DNA of 64,000 nt, taken from Diphasiastrum complanatum. Lineage: Eukaryota; Streptophyta; Lycopodiopsida; Lycopodiales; Lycopodiaceae. Positions 54,518 through 64,000 of this stretch are shown piece after piece. The notes beneath the pieces are model-generated. The model did no database searches. It saw only the letters and a program-made list of their open reading frames with translations, and was not told the origin of the DNA. The DNA lies in contig CM055106.1 in NCBI GenBank assembly GCA_029204225.1, positions 21,705,285 to 21,769,284 of the forward strand, in the 5' to 3' direction. The number at the start of each line of letters is the position of its first letter. Positions within the stretch are counted from its first letter, which is position 1. The position numbers and the translations under genes were made by a program.

Positions 54518-57500
54518 ATGACCACTCCTCAGGGACCTGATCAACCCCAGGAGAGAGGCTTCGACGAACTTGAAACAGAAGCCTTGGCTTACAGAAAAGG
54601 GAAGGAACCCATGGAAGTAGAAGAACAGGAACAGTTCGCCGAAGAACTCGACGAACTGGTTACCAAGGAGCAGTTCCTCCAATTGGTAACAGAGGTGGAT
54701 GAACTGAAGCTGGCATTAGCCAATTTCAAGTCCAGTGTGGACGACTCGTTCGCTGAACTCAAAAACTTGATTTTGAGCTCTGCGAAAGGAAGCCTTCCCT
54801 CCACTTCTCAGTTATCCCCTTCTCCACTTCCATCAGTTTCGGGTGAGACTTTACGGTCTCACCCCAGTGTTTTTAAAGATTTAAAGCCTCCTACTTTTAA
54901 TGGGGAAGAGAAGGATAGAAATGCAGATATTCTACAAACCTTCCTCAGCAAATGGAAGAACATTCATGCTCTTAAACAGACCCCTGACCATTTGCAAGCA
55001 ATTGAGGCCAGTCTTTCTTTAGGGCCTATGGCCTATAAGTGGTGGCTAAATCTCCAGGAGACTGGGCAGACTCCCCGGTCATGGAAAGCTTTTGAAGAAG
55101 CTTTCCTAAGAGAATTTCTATCAGAGAATGAACTTGATAGAGCCTGGGAAGCCTGGGAAAGAACAGTAATGGACAAGTCCCTCATCCAATATATCTCACA
55201 GTATCGAGAGGCAATTTTAAAGATTAAAAATATGGATGACTATCAAAAAATCAGGGGATTTGTCCGTGGCCTCAAAGATGAATATAAAGTAGAGGTCCAG
55301 AGAAACTCGCCTACTACCCTTGAGCAAGCTCTCAGATATGCTCAAATCTATGATGATTCAGTGGGTAGGAAGAGAGCGAGACAACAACCACTTTCTGAGC
55401 AGCTTCCTCAGAAAGACTTTCAATTTAAAAAGAAATTTTTAAAAAGAAAGAAAGAAGATAAATTTAAAGGTGAAGCTCCTCAGAAACGCCCTTCACTCAT
55501 ACAGCCCTTAAAACCAGATGATTTTGAGAAAGCCAAACAAGAACGTTTGTGCTTTGTGTGTATGGGCAAGGGACACACAGTCAGACAGTGTCCCAAGGGG
55601 CCTTTCACTAAAAAAGATAAAAAACAAGTTCATCTTGTTCAGACTGTATGTTTCCCCAGTGACTCGGCAGCTTCCGAGATCAAAGTGTATCATGAAGATC
55701 ATGAACACTGTTGCCAGCTGACCTCTGCAATGCTAGCGAGACCCTTCAGCTTTGGGCCGCATGACCTAGTACGTATGCATGGGAAAGTTGGTAACCAGTC
55801 AATAAGAGTCATGGTTGATGATGGGGCAACCCATAATTTCATCAACCACACCCTGGTTAAAAAGCTTAAACTACCAGAAGTACCTAGTCAGCATAGGTAC
55901 ATAGTTTCATTAGCTAAGGGTGAAGATAAAAAAATATGGGAAACTATGGTAAGTAAGTTAAATCTTGGTATTCAGCGGTACCAAGATCAAATAAACTTTC
56001 AGATAATGCACCTGGATCGAACAGACATTGTTCTCGGGAGAGATTGGCTCTACAGTTTAGGACCTTCCCTCCACAGAAACTATCAGGAGAACACCCTCAG
56101 CTTTCAGTATAAAGGCCGAGAGATCCAGTTGCATGGGGAGCATGATGTTCCCAACAGCCCTATGGTCTGCAGTTCAGAGCTCTGTCAGCTAATCGGAGAC
56201 GAAGACTATCAGGTATTCTTATGTGACTTTCAGTTTATTCCTGAAGTTTCTATTTCCAGTTCTATTCAGCAGAAAATCAGTAAATTAGAAACTTTATTGT
56301 CTAAATTTAAAGATGTTTTTCCTGAAGATTTGCCACATGGTTTACCACCTAGCAGAGAGGTAGATCATGTAATAAACCTAGTACCAGGTACAGCACCTGT
56401 TTCTAAACCTCCGTATCGGGTCAGCCGAACAGAGGATGAAGAAATAACTAGGCAGTTAACAGACTATCTTGGGAAAGGCCAAATTCAGACCAGTAGTTCA
56501 CCATGGGCCTCACCAGTCCTATTGGTGAAAAAGAAGGAGGGGTCTATGCGTCTTTGCGTAGATTACAGAGCCCTCAATAAAGTCACAATTAAGAATAAAT
56601 ACCCTATGCCTCGGGCAGACGAGTTGTTTGATCAACTCGATGGGGCTAAGTTTTTCAGCAAAATAGACCTCAGATCGGGATATCATCAAGTCCGTATAAG
56701 ATCGGAAGATGTCTCGAAAACAGCTTTTAGGACTCGTCACGGTCATTATGAGTTTAAGGTGATGCCATTTGGGCTCACAAATGCTCCAGCTACCTTTATG
56801 ACCTTGATGAACAGTGTCCTCAGACCATACTTGGGTAAGTTTGTAGTCGTATTTTTAGATGACATCCTCGTCTACAGCAAAACGAGGAAGGAGCATCTAA
56901 AACACCTCAGAAAGGTGTTTCGACTGCTCAGAAAGCATAAGCTTTATGCTAAACAATCCAAGTGTGAATTCTTCGTTGAAGAAGTAGCATATTTGGGTCA
57001 CATTATCTCTTCAGATGGGATTAAGATGGACCCAAATAAGGTTAAAGCCATACTCAGTTGGCTGAGACCTCAGAATAGTTTGGAACTTCAAATCTTTCTT
57101 GGTCTGGCGGGATATTACAGACGATTTGTCAAGGAATATGCTCAGACAACAGTCCCTATGACAAATCTCCTTAAGGGGAAGGGAAAGGAGTTCATTTGGG
57201 AGTCCGCACAACAGGAGAGCTTTGATGCTCTCAAAACAGCCTTAGCTACAGCACCAGTTTTAAAGGTCATCGACCCCAATCAGCCATTTGTGGTCGAAAC
57301 AGATGCTAGCGACTTTGCAGTAGGTGCTGTGCTAACTCAGGGTGGACGACCAGTTGCGTTCGAGAGTAGAAAACTCGAGCCAGCACAGACTAGGTATAGT
57401 GCCTATGAAAAGGAACTCTTTTCTATAGTCCATGCCCTTAAGACTTGGAGGCATTATTTGTATGGTGCCAACTTTGAGGTCCTGACAGACCATGAGAGTC

Positions 57501-58813
57501 TCAGATACCTTTGCAATCAACCTGAGCTTAGAGGTCGGAAAGCTCGTTGGGCAGAGTTGATGCAAGAGTTTGACATGTCTATCAGATATAGGCGTGGAAA
57601 ATTCAATACAGTAGCAGATGCCCTTAGCAGAATGCCTATGATAAACGAGCTGAGTTTTACTCAGATTCGTAATGAGTTACTCGAGTCCTTGAGAGGGAAA
57701 TGCCAGCATGATGCATTCTTCTCTATTATCTGGAACTCAGTCCAGAACAGACAGTTACAGACTCCAGAACCAGTTCTCGGGGCTGGTGCCAGTCCATCCA
57801 AGAATACGGCAGCTTCCGTTGAGGATGATGATGAGTCCGAGTATACGTCGTCAGATGACGTTGAGGATTCTGAGCCTGTATTACCCAAGCAAACCCCAGG
57901 GGTTGAGGGTCAGTTGACTCAAGGATTCAAATGGAAACAATATTCCATTCAGGATGAGTACTTGCTCTATAGAGATAGAGTATGTGTCCCCAATTCAGAG
58001 GATTATAGGCAGCAGGTCCTATATGAATGTCATGACAATCCTAGCGCGGGACACCCAGGCATACAGAAGACCTATGAGCTTCTTCGTAGGCAATTTTTCT
58101 GGCCCAGTATGAAAAAGGACGTCCACCAGTATGTAACCAGTTGCCAGAAATGTCAAGTAAATAAAGCAGAGCGTTTAAAGGCAGGAGGGTTGTTGCATCC
58201 CTTAGAAATACCAGCTGGTAAATGGGAGAGTGTCTCCATGGATTTTATAGTAGGCCTGCCTAAAACCCAAAGGGGTAATGACGCTATATGGGTCACAGTT
58301 GACCGTCTGACCAAAATGGCTCATTTTATTCCGACCAAAACAACCGTTAGAGCTCCAGAGTTAGCGAGGTTGTTTGTAGACGGGCTATTTAAATTGTACG
58401 GTCTACCTTCCGGCATAGTCAGCGACCGGGACAGTAAGTTTACTGGAAATTTTTGGAGGGCAGTATTCCATCATCTCCATACTAAACTTAATATGAGTAC
58501 CACCGACCATCCACAGACGGACGGTCAAACAGAAAGGGTAAATCAAGTGCTGGAGGATATGCTTCGTGCATACGTCAGCAAGAAGCAGACTAATTGGGAG
58601 GAGTATCTCTCGATATTAGAGTTTGCTTACAACAGTACCAAACATTCAGCTACGGGATACAGCCCATTTATGCTGATGTACGGTTTTCAGCCACGCTCAC
58701 CCACAGCTGTAGGGTTTAAACAAGAAAAAGTTGAAGCAGCCAGAAACTTTTTAGAAGACCTAAACCAGATGATAGAACATGCTAAGCGTAGCATTAGACA
58801 ATCCCAGGATTGA
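54518..58813 (+). CDS. Chromovirus gag-pol polyprotein (1431 codons)
   Basis: Intact single frame. Gag: acidic N-terminus, [20 protein letters not shown] (about residue 180), [17 protein letters not shown]; zinc knuckle [14 protein letters not shown] (about 345). Protease: [14 protein letters not shown] (about 432). [22 protein letters not shown] (about 677), [11 protein letters not shown] (catalytic FLDD, about 780), [11 protein letters not shown]. RNase [19 protein letters not shown] (about 925), [20 protein letters not shown]. Integrase: HHCC zinc site ([27 protein letters not shown], about 1175-1220), core [23 protein letters not shown] and [17 protein letters not shown] (DDE residues about 1242, 1303 and 1338). 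Gag and pol are in one frame. All catalytic residues seen are present. It ends at TGA 58811-58813, where related proteins read on into the integrase tail. Confidence 0.97.
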   Translation: MTTPQGPDQPQERGFDELETEALAYRKGKEPMEVEEQEQFAEELDELVTKEQFLQLVTEVDELKLALANFKSSVDDSFAELKNLILSSAKGSLPSTSQLSPSPLPSVSGETLRSHPSVFKDLKPPTFNGEEKDRNADILQTFLSKWKNIHALKQTPDHLQAIEASLSLGPMAYKWWLNLQETGQTPRSWKAFEEAFLREFLSENELDRAWEAWERTVMDKSLIQYISQYREAILKIKNMDDYQKIRGFVRGLKDEYKVEVQRNSPTTLEQALRYAQIYDDSVGRKRARQQPLSEQLPQKDFQFKKKFLKRKKEDKFKGEAPQKRPSLIQPLKPDDFEKAKQERLCFVCMGKGHTVRQCPKGPFTKKDKKQVHLVQTVCFPSDSAASEIKVYHEDHEHCCQLTSAMLARPFSFGPHDLVRMHGKVGNQSIRVMVDDGATHNFINHTLVKKLKLPEVPSQHRYIVSLAKGEDKKIWETMVSKLNLGIQRYQDQINFQIMHLDRTDIVLGRDWLYSLGPSLHRNYQENTLSFQYKGREIQLHGEHDVPNSPMVCSSELCQLIGDEDYQVFLCDFQFIPEVSISSSIQQKISKLETLLSKFKDVFPEDLPHGLPPSREVDHVINLVPGTAPVSKPPYRVSRTEDEEITRQLTDYLGKGQIQTSSSPWASPVLLVKKKEGSMRLCVDYRALNKVTIKNKYPMPRADELFDQLDGAKFFSKIDLRSGYHQVRIRSEDVSKTAFRTRHGHYEFKVMPFGLTNAPATFMTLMNSVLRPYLGKFVVVFLDDILVYSKTRKEHLKHLRKVFRLLRKHKLYAKQSKCEFFVEEVAYLGHIISSDGIKMDPNKVKAILSWLRPQNSLELQIFLGLAGYYRRFVKEYAQTTVPMTNLLKGKGKEFIWESAQQESFDALKTALATAPVLKVIDPNQPFVVETDASDFAVGAVLTQGGRPVAFESRKLEPAQTRYSAYEKELFSIVHALKTWRHYLYGANFEVLTDHESLRYLCNQPELRGRKARWAELMQEFDMSIRYRRGKFNTVADALSRMPMINELSFTQIRNELLESLRGKCQHDAFFSIIWNSVQNRQLQTPEPVLGAGASPSKNTAASVEDDDESEYTSSDDVEDSEPVLPKQTPGVEGQLTQGFKWKQYSIQDEYLLYRDRVCVPNSEDYRQQVLYECHDNPSAGHPGIQKTYELLRRQFFWPSMKKDVHQYVTSCQKCQVNKAERLKAGGLLHPLEIPAGKWESVSMDFIVGLPKTQRGNDAIWVTVDRLTKMAHFIPTKTTVRAPELARLFVDGLFKLYGLPSGIVSDRDSKFTGNFWRAVFHHLHTKLNMSTTDHPQTDGQTERVNQVLEDMLRAYVSKKQTNWEEYLSILEFAYNSTKHSATGYSPFMLMYGFQPRSPTAVGFKQEKVEAARNFLEDLNQMIEHAKRSIRQSQD

Positions 58814-59326
58814 GCCAGGCATTATGCAGATCCACACAGACGGGATGTGCAGTTCTCCACTGGTGAGAAAGTCTACTTGAGAGTCCCAGTTGACTCTAAA
58901 ACCCTCAAATCAGGAGTGTGTGCTAAGTTGTCTCCAAGGTATTGTGGTCCCTTTACCATCAGTAGGAGACTAGGCGAGGTCACCTATGAACTAGAACTCC
59001 CACACAGCAGTAAGGTTTTTCCAATCTTTCATGTAAGTCAGTTACGAAAAGCCTTAACCAGATCAGATAATCTGGTAGGGGACAGTGTTCTAGTTCTCCC
59101 ATTGGATCCTCAACAACCTCCACATGAACCAGAGGAGATTCTTGATAGTAGAGAGACGCAGACTCGTCATACTCTATACCGAGAATATCTGGTTAAGTGG
59201 AATGATCAGCCTGTTGAGAATGCCACTCGTCCTTCGCAAGATTTTTCCAGACTTTGTCTTAGAGGACCAAGACGGTTCTTAAGGGGGAGGGAGTGTTACG
59301 AGCTCGTAACCAGTGCCGAACCCTAG
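58814..59326 (+). CDS. Chromovirus integrase tail and chromodomain, after a stop
   Basis: In the same frame as gag-pol directly after the TGA: ARHYADPHRRDVQFSTGEKV, YLRVPVDSKTLKSG, KLSPRYCGPFTISRRLGEVT (GPY/F module) and VFPIFHVSQLRKAL. Then a chromodomain-like end: PEEILDSRETQTRHTLYREY, LVKWNDQPVENATRPSQDF. Chromodomains direct integration to particular chromatin (established for chromoviruses). The frame ends inside the 3' LTR. The stop fits C-to-T in a CGA codon (QD-R to QD-stop); otherwise it would need readthrough. An ATG at 58847 exists but would drop the first residues. Confidence 0.9.
   Translation, partial: ARHYADPHRRDVQFSTGEKVYLRVPVDSKTLKSGVCAKLSPRYCGPFTISRRLGEVTYELELPHSSKVFPIFHVSQLRKALTRSDNLVGDSVLVLPLDPQQPPHEPEEILDSRETQTRHTLYREYLVKWNDQPVENATRPSQDFSRLCLRGPRRFLRGRECYELVTSAEP
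59281..59293 (+). promoter_or_regulatory. Polypurine tract
   Basis: AAGGGGGAGGGAG directly before the 3' LTR (TGTTACG). It overlaps the end of the polyprotein frame. Confidence 0.9.
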
Positions 59327-59651
59327 AGAACACAGATAGGTCAGATACCACAGTCAGGGTCGTGTCCAGCGTACATGACCAACAGGGCAAGACAGTGTGA
59401 GTAGTGTGCCCCAGGACGGTCCATAGCTATGGCGGGCCTAACACAGCCTAGGGACCCTGTCAGCAGGATAGGGCCCCCAGTTGGGTCCCGACGTGCAGTC
59501 GGCCACGTCAGTGCCACGTGGCCGACACTTGGCAGTTGCATGCTATCAGTCCTCACACTGGGCTAGGAGGGGCTTACTCTATATCAGGAAGTAGGCAAGG
59601 TTGGGTGGATCAGTTAGTGTTTGCCCTACTGTGGTGTTAGGATCTATTACA
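59294..59651 (+). repeat. 3' LTR of the chromovirus (358 bp)
   Basis: Same as the 5' LTR apart from a 13 bp extra segment (GTACATGACCAA-containing, near 59370) and substitutions C/G near 59413 and T/C near 59489. Confidence 0.95.
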
Positions 59652-59656
59652 CAACC
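59652..59656. other. Target-site duplication CAACC (right)
   Basis: Matches 53364-53368. Confidence 0.92.
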
Positions 59657-59893
59657 TCTGTAGATCCTCATCAAAAATCCTGGGGCAATCAGATATGCCC
59701 AATGTCCGCCCATCTGGCCCTCTGACCCGCAGCAAGTGAGCCCTAACCTTGGTGAGTGATCCCGTGAAGTGACCACCGCAATGCAAGCATCTCCATCTGC
59801 GGATGCCTGAGTCATGGTGTGTGCCCACATCCCCGTCGATAAGCTCAACCTCGGCCCAAAGGCCTCGGTCCCGCACTGGCATCGTATCAACAC
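59657..59893 (-). pseudogene. hAT exon 1: BED-type zinc finger
   Basis: MPVRDRGLWAEVELIDGDVG, RRWRCLHCGGHFTGSLTKVR, AHLLRVRGPDGRTLGISDCP. The CX2C (CLHC) followed by a Lys/Arg-rich helix, AHLL and a C-terminal Cys is the plant-transposase BED finger, which binds DNA. The start codon at 59882 is the first ATG of the frame. The exon ends ...FDEDLQRL at the gypsy insertion; beyond it the frame continues at 53363. What lies upstream (59894-60220) holds no further exon that I can see. Confidence 0.85.
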
Positions 59894-60427
59894 GACCCTA
59901 AACCTACAAACAACAAATAATCTGGCAAACGTTCAGTAGAAAAAAAATACATTGCATTGAACAACATTACCGAGCTCAAATAGAGCTCAAAATACTAGAG
60001 CATACATCAGAACGATTCCAGCTCACACATTATATCAAGTGCCAAAGAAGAACATGAGATTAGGGCGTGGGATAGAATAATTTTTGTATGAGGGATAACA
60101 GGCGACTGACGTTAGCGTCGGAGTCCGTGCAGGCATAAAGGAGTGCAGTGTGGGCCTAAATCGCGCCCCTAGCAGATGTTTGCATGATGGTCCACGCCTA
60201 AACCCTAAAAAGTATGGAATCAAGGCATGAAAATTGAAATTTGTGATCTCTCCTCGTGATAAGGCGAGGAGGTTTAACTACAAGATAGTGCAGGGAGGTG
60301 CATAGTCTCTGAGATCTGTGGGAAGTCAAATCATCATCTTGATCATCCTCTGAATTTGGGCCTAGTTGTACTCGCTATCTAGAAAAAAAGGAGGTGATAT
60401 GAAGTTGTCTTTGGAGTACTTTGGTAT

Positions 60428-60428
<1 letters not shown>
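59894..60428. other. No gene seen
   Basis: It probably includes the 5' flank or untranslated region of the hAT gene. GCCTAAACCCTAAAAAG near 60197-60213 resembles sequences at some hAT termini but was not matched at the other end. Confidence 0.35.

Positions 60429-60430
<2 letters not shown>

Positions 60431-60490
<60 letters not shown>
60431..60490. repeat. (GA)n microsatellite, 30 units
   Basis: Uninterrupted GA run. Confidence 0.95.
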
Positions 60491-60957
60491 CTATGTATGG
60501 TACTAGTATCTACTATCATTATTCATCTGTGTTCAAGTTTTTGCAATGCTACCAAACTACCACTCTTGACTCTCAAATTTCAATGCCCAAACATGTAGAT
60601 AGATGGATGCACATGCCATGAAGACAATAGTTACTAGTCATAGTTGTCACGTGCATAAAGCTTGATCCTAGATTTGTATCTCGTAAGGGGGTCAAAGGGC
60701 CTACTTCGTCCTATAAGTCAGTTACAGTTTTGAGGTGGTGGGACCCTCATGGTATTAGATTATAATGATGGTTTGGAGGCCTAAAACCAATGATGGTGGA
60801 TTTATATGGAACTGGCAGTGATTTATTGGTAAGTGGCTGAGGTGGCCCAGGTACACTAGTGATATGTCCAGTGAAGTGTCTCAGTTTACTCCCAGTCTAA
60901 GGAGGGCCTTGGAGGGCATAAGAATACCCATAGGCCTTCCTTTTGAGAGATCTTGGA

Positions 60958-61240
60958 TTAGTGGACGATAGCTACATCCTGTTGGAGTGCATTCTCACTC
61001 CTTCCACTATTGAGACATGGCAAGCATCCCATAGCTTGGGGGCTAGATCTGTTTGATCTAGGCTTGGTTGGGTTGGATTGATCCACCATCCGGTAGTATA
61101 CAAAGAGTTGTAGATTAGAACTTGTTTGTGTAAGAACAAAAGGTCTAGCAGTAAAATAAAAAAAGACTAAAAAATCATGGCCGAGACCAATTCGAACTAT
61201 CAAAAAACATTAAATTGGACCATGAAGCACTCTAATACCA
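60958..61240 (-). repeat. Possible LTR-element leader with decayed primer site
   Basis: Minus strand TGGTATTAGAGTGC (61227-61240) is two transitions from TGGTATCAGAGC-type primer sites, and TGTTGCATCG (61243) follows on the LTR side. Below it a frame (MVDQSNPTKPRSNRSSPQAM, then LNSGRSENALQQD) could be a gag start or chance. Weak evidence only. Confidence 0.3.
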
Positions 61241-61815
61241 AATGTTGCATCGACACCTCGATGCTTGAGGGAACCAGTACTCAGAGAGGACTCTCTAGCT
61301 AAAGACTTAATCTACTCATCCCATTCAACACATGTTCACACAAATAGCAACTTAGAAAGATTAATCAGCCTAAGCATCCATCATGTTATTATGGAAAACC
61401 AAGCTAGCAAAAAAAGCCAATGCAGCAACAAGTGACAGAGCCCATAGGGAATATCCTTGTAGTGGTGGCAACCAAAAAGTCTAGAGTTGATCCTTCAATT
61501 GGATCTAGCGATGAGGCAAAACCAAATGGTGAACATCACTAGTGAGTTTATCAGAGAGGTACATTCATTAAGAAAATGATAGTGTTAGCTCAACATGAAG
61601 GGAGATGGGGCTGGAAGTAGAATATATCTCAATTGTATATTCTGCTGCACACATCTCCTACAATGATTTCATTGTAATTTGAAATTTTCCCCTCACGTTT
61701 AAGATACAATGAAGTTTTGGTATTGCATTCTTTTGGGCAACAAGCTCCAAGAGCCATCATGGCCCTATCTGCATGCTGCTGGAGTGCGTTGTCACTCCTT
61801 CCACTATTGAGTTGT
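60969..61815. repeat. Dispersed about 45 bp direct repeat
   Basis: GGAGTGC(A/G)TT(C/G)TCACTCCTTCCACTATTGAG occurs near 60983-61013 and 61780-61810. In minus orientation both encode LNSGRS(E/D)NALQQ. Confidence 0.7.
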
Positions 61816-61829
61816 TCTTGGAAAGTGAA

Positions 61830-63032
61830 AATTGGAATCTGGTTGAAGCTTGTTGAATTCGGTGACAAATTTTTGGCAAAATTTGCCAGGTCCTTTTTGC
61901 AAAGCTGATTTTGAATCGTGAGCGATGGGTTCAACTTGGATTGGGACATAATGGTTGCTTTTTGGGCAAATGTGGGCGTGCATTTTAAGTTTGAAATCAC
62001 TGTACTTTCAGATCCAGGTTTTGTGCTTTCAAATCTTTTGGAAAGAAATTTTTTTGTTTCAAATTGGATATGGAAGGTTGCTAGTTTTTCACCATAATTT
62101 GGTTCTTTTGTCTGAACTTTTTTCTTTATTTGAAAAACTTGTTTTTATTTGTATGGATGTGGTATATGGTGAAATTGGAATGGGTGTTGCAAAATTCTTT
62201 TTCAAAGCAGGAAAACCTGAGGTGTTGCAAAATTCTAGGTAGCATCGGAAAAACATTCCGGGACCCCCACGTTCCAGAGCGCAGCGTTTTGGAACTCTGC
62301 GTTCCGGAACTCTAGAATTCTGTCCCCCAAAAAACTGGAATTTTTTTTGTTAACAGCTCCATGTCTCCAAAAGTCTCGCAGTTGCAAAGAGACACCTACC
62401 AAAATAGATCTACTGCTACCTATGAGAAAGCTTGCTCCTAGTTTGGTCATTAATAATTTTTACAAAGTTGGCATTACTATAGCAAATTGTTCTTCTGATT
62501 AACGATTGTTGTTGCTCAAGGATTTGTTTAATTGCCATCTCATCAAACTAGATCTTGTTCAAATCTAAGTCATCACCCTTTCCAGCTGTATCAGGTACAA
62601 CCAGATTACCGAAACTCAAAGTAGAATGTTGGAAACATATTGTTTCTTTGCGCATCCTAACGAACTTGGAAATTTCTGGTTTTTTAAGAAAACTAACTGA
62701 AGGTTATGTAAATCTACTGAATGGCAGTAGACATAGTCTGTCAGAAAGCCTTGATTAATCCAAGCATTAAAAGGCGTTTTTGTAAAAACCTGAGATTACA
62801 GGAAAGGCAACTGAGTTGCAAGAACTTTTTCTCTAAACTCTTGACATTCAGCTGTATCTATGTGCCTACACATTTCATTGCATGTATTTCAGTTTCAGTT
62901 TAGAGTAATTAGATATGTTGTTGTCATTACTGTTTCGGAGACATTTCATACGCTCCCACTGTTACTACATACTTGACATGTACATTTACTAGTCTTATAT
63001 GCCTTTTGGTAAGACATAAAGCTTATGAAGCT

Positions 63033-63070
<38 letters not shown>

Positions 63071-64000
63071 GAGCACTCCCTTGGCCAATTTGTTGTTTTC
63101 TGCACACAGCAGCTCAAGCCCAAGCAGTAGATCTGTGGCCCGAGGGGAGCAAGAGAAAGAGAACCGGGGGGGACTCACTTTTCGGAAAGTTAAGTTAGAG
63201 GGTGGGAGAGATTAAACTTTCTTTTATAACAATAGTTAAGAGGTGGAGGGGGGTATGATTGGGTGGTCCAATGGACATCTGCATGGATTTGGATTTTTCA
63301 GGCAACATTTTTGAAATTGTTGTAGACCCCATAAATGCATAAAAAATAGTACCAAAATTTAATGAAATCTTGTTTTTATCGAATTGTACTAGTAAATTTT
63401 GCATTTGTCTAAATAAGGAAGCGAGAATTAACCACTGATGTAAGAAAGGTTGCATAAAGGGCAAAGTTCAAATTATTGCAAATTAGTTGACCGAGATCGA
63501 TTCGGGATGGTAATCCTAGAAGTATTGGTCAACTGGCATAAGCATTGGTTTGATAGCCTTGTATGGTGATAAGGATGCCACTGACACTATATTGTTGTAG
63601 GGCTATCCATATGGATTTTTGGACGATTAGATCACGAAGTTGAGGATCTTCTTGGAGGGAGAACCTGTGGTATGGGACACAGGAGATTCTAGAGGGAAGA
63701 TCTGATACTGATTGGTTCTATATGACAATTGTGAGGGCAGATATCTAGAGGGATGCCTGATGCCATTGGTCATAATAGGGTATTTTCTTGATTTTGAGGT
63801 ATTAGTCTAGACTCTAGAACCCTTAGGGATATCTCAAAAAATATGTATTCTTTTGATTGGGTTTATTTTGCATGCATAAACATGATGAAAATAATGTGAG
63901 AAATTTTAACTAGTTTTGCTATTTTGGTCATATTTGTATATTTGGCAATTGAGGCCAATTTTTATATTAGACTTAGAGTTTGACTTTTCAAAGTTATATT
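61830..64000. other. No supported gene
   Basis: Sequence is AT-rich with short frames. A cluster of GGAACTCTGCGTTCCGGAAC (near 62290) forms small inverted repeats. A G-rich patch is at 63166-63172. No LTR, transposase or host-gene motif was recognised. Confidence 0.45.
63036..63069. repeat. (CT)n microsatellite, about 17 units
   Basis: Uninterrupted CT run. Confidence 0.9.

Larger units (their letters stand above)
53369..59651 (+). mobile_element. Full-length Ty3/gypsy chromovirus, 6283 bp
   Basis: LTR (53369-53713), primer site (53715-53727), leader, gag-pol (54518-59326 with one stop), polypurine tract (59281-59293), LTR (59294-59651), and 5 bp target duplication CAACC on both sides. Enzyme order protease, RT, RNase H, integrase, chromodomain-like C-terminus defines a chromovirus. 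The LTRs are nearly identical, indicating recent insertion. It lies in the antisense orientation inside the hAT gene. Confidence 0.95.
50007..59893 (-). mobile_element. hAT transposase gene split by a gypsy insertion
   Basis: Minus-strand order: BED zinc-finger exon (59882-59657), then, after the nested gypsy (53369-59651), repeat-bearing exon (53363-52558), DUF659-type exon (52486-52120), middle exon (52022-51616), exon 51517-51348, hAT dimerisation exon (51238-50901) and acidic tail exon (50782-50366). All five introns (71-118 bp) have GT...AG borders and keep frame. This is the domain order of plant BED/DUF659/hAT-dimer transposases. Three in-frame stops (two between the BED exon and the repeats, one in the dimerisation exon) suggest a pseudogene. 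Terminal inverted repeats were not identified, so the element ends are unknown and domestication before decay cannot be excluded. Confidence 0.85.

Overview
This window looks like a piece of a large, transposon-filled land-plant nuclear genome. Nearly everything recognisable is a plant-type mobile element: Ty1/copia and Ty3/gypsy LTR retrotransposons with initiator-Met-tRNA primer sites (TGGTATCAGAGC), a CACTA (En/Spm) DNA transposon, a LINE fragment, and a hAT transposase gene with short GT-AG introns. CCCTAAA-type motifs and long GA/CT microsatellites fit a plant. No host gene, rRNA, tRNA or CRISPR array could be supported. The species cannot be named from what is visible; a fern, lycophyte or other big-genome vascular plant is a guess.

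Layout. 1-3.3 kb: no gene, minor repeats. 3.3-7.6 kb: a decayed minus-strand gypsy-like element with a tRNA-Asp-like primer site and an odd gag carrying three zinc knuckles. 8.0-9.2 kb: gag remnant of a copia element with a (CT)n(CA)n tract. 9.2-14.6 kb: minus-strand copia mosaic (copia A) made of two elements joined inside the reverse transcriptase (RT), followed by a 1.2 kb hairpin-containing satellite (14.63-15.86 kb). 16.3-17.4 kb: an unidentified decaying plus-strand reading frame. 18.5-22.9 kb: copia B, minus strand, with most of RT and RNase H deleted. 22.9-30.4 kb: minus-strand patchwork of a copia 3' end, a gypsy gag-protease with its 5' LTR, and copia C. 30.391-33.864 kb: a CACTA element with perfect 3 bp target duplication. 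34-37.6 kb: LTR pieces and copia D. 37.7-39.4 kb: a ~771 bp tandem repeat. 40.3-40.5 kb: a GC-rich foldback. 42-46.7 kb: copia E, plus strand, without RNase H and 3' LTR. 47.7-49.5 kb: LINE endonuclease region. 50.0-59.9 kb: a multi-exon hAT transposase gene on the minus strand, cut in two by a young full-length Ty3/gypsy chromovirus (53369-59651). 60-64 kb: largely featureless, with one faint LTR/primer site and microsatellites.

How the parts relate. The most informative structure is the nested pair at 50-60 kb: removing the gypsy element and one copy of its 5 bp target duplication (CAACC) brings the hAT BED zinc-finger exon into the same frame as the next exon. The gypsy LTRs differ by two substitutions and a 13 bp indel, so this insertion is recent. 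The copia elements are old: stops, frameshifts and Cys-to-Tyr, Trp-to-stop and DSG-to-DLE changes, largely of the G:C-to-A:T type, have removed key residues.
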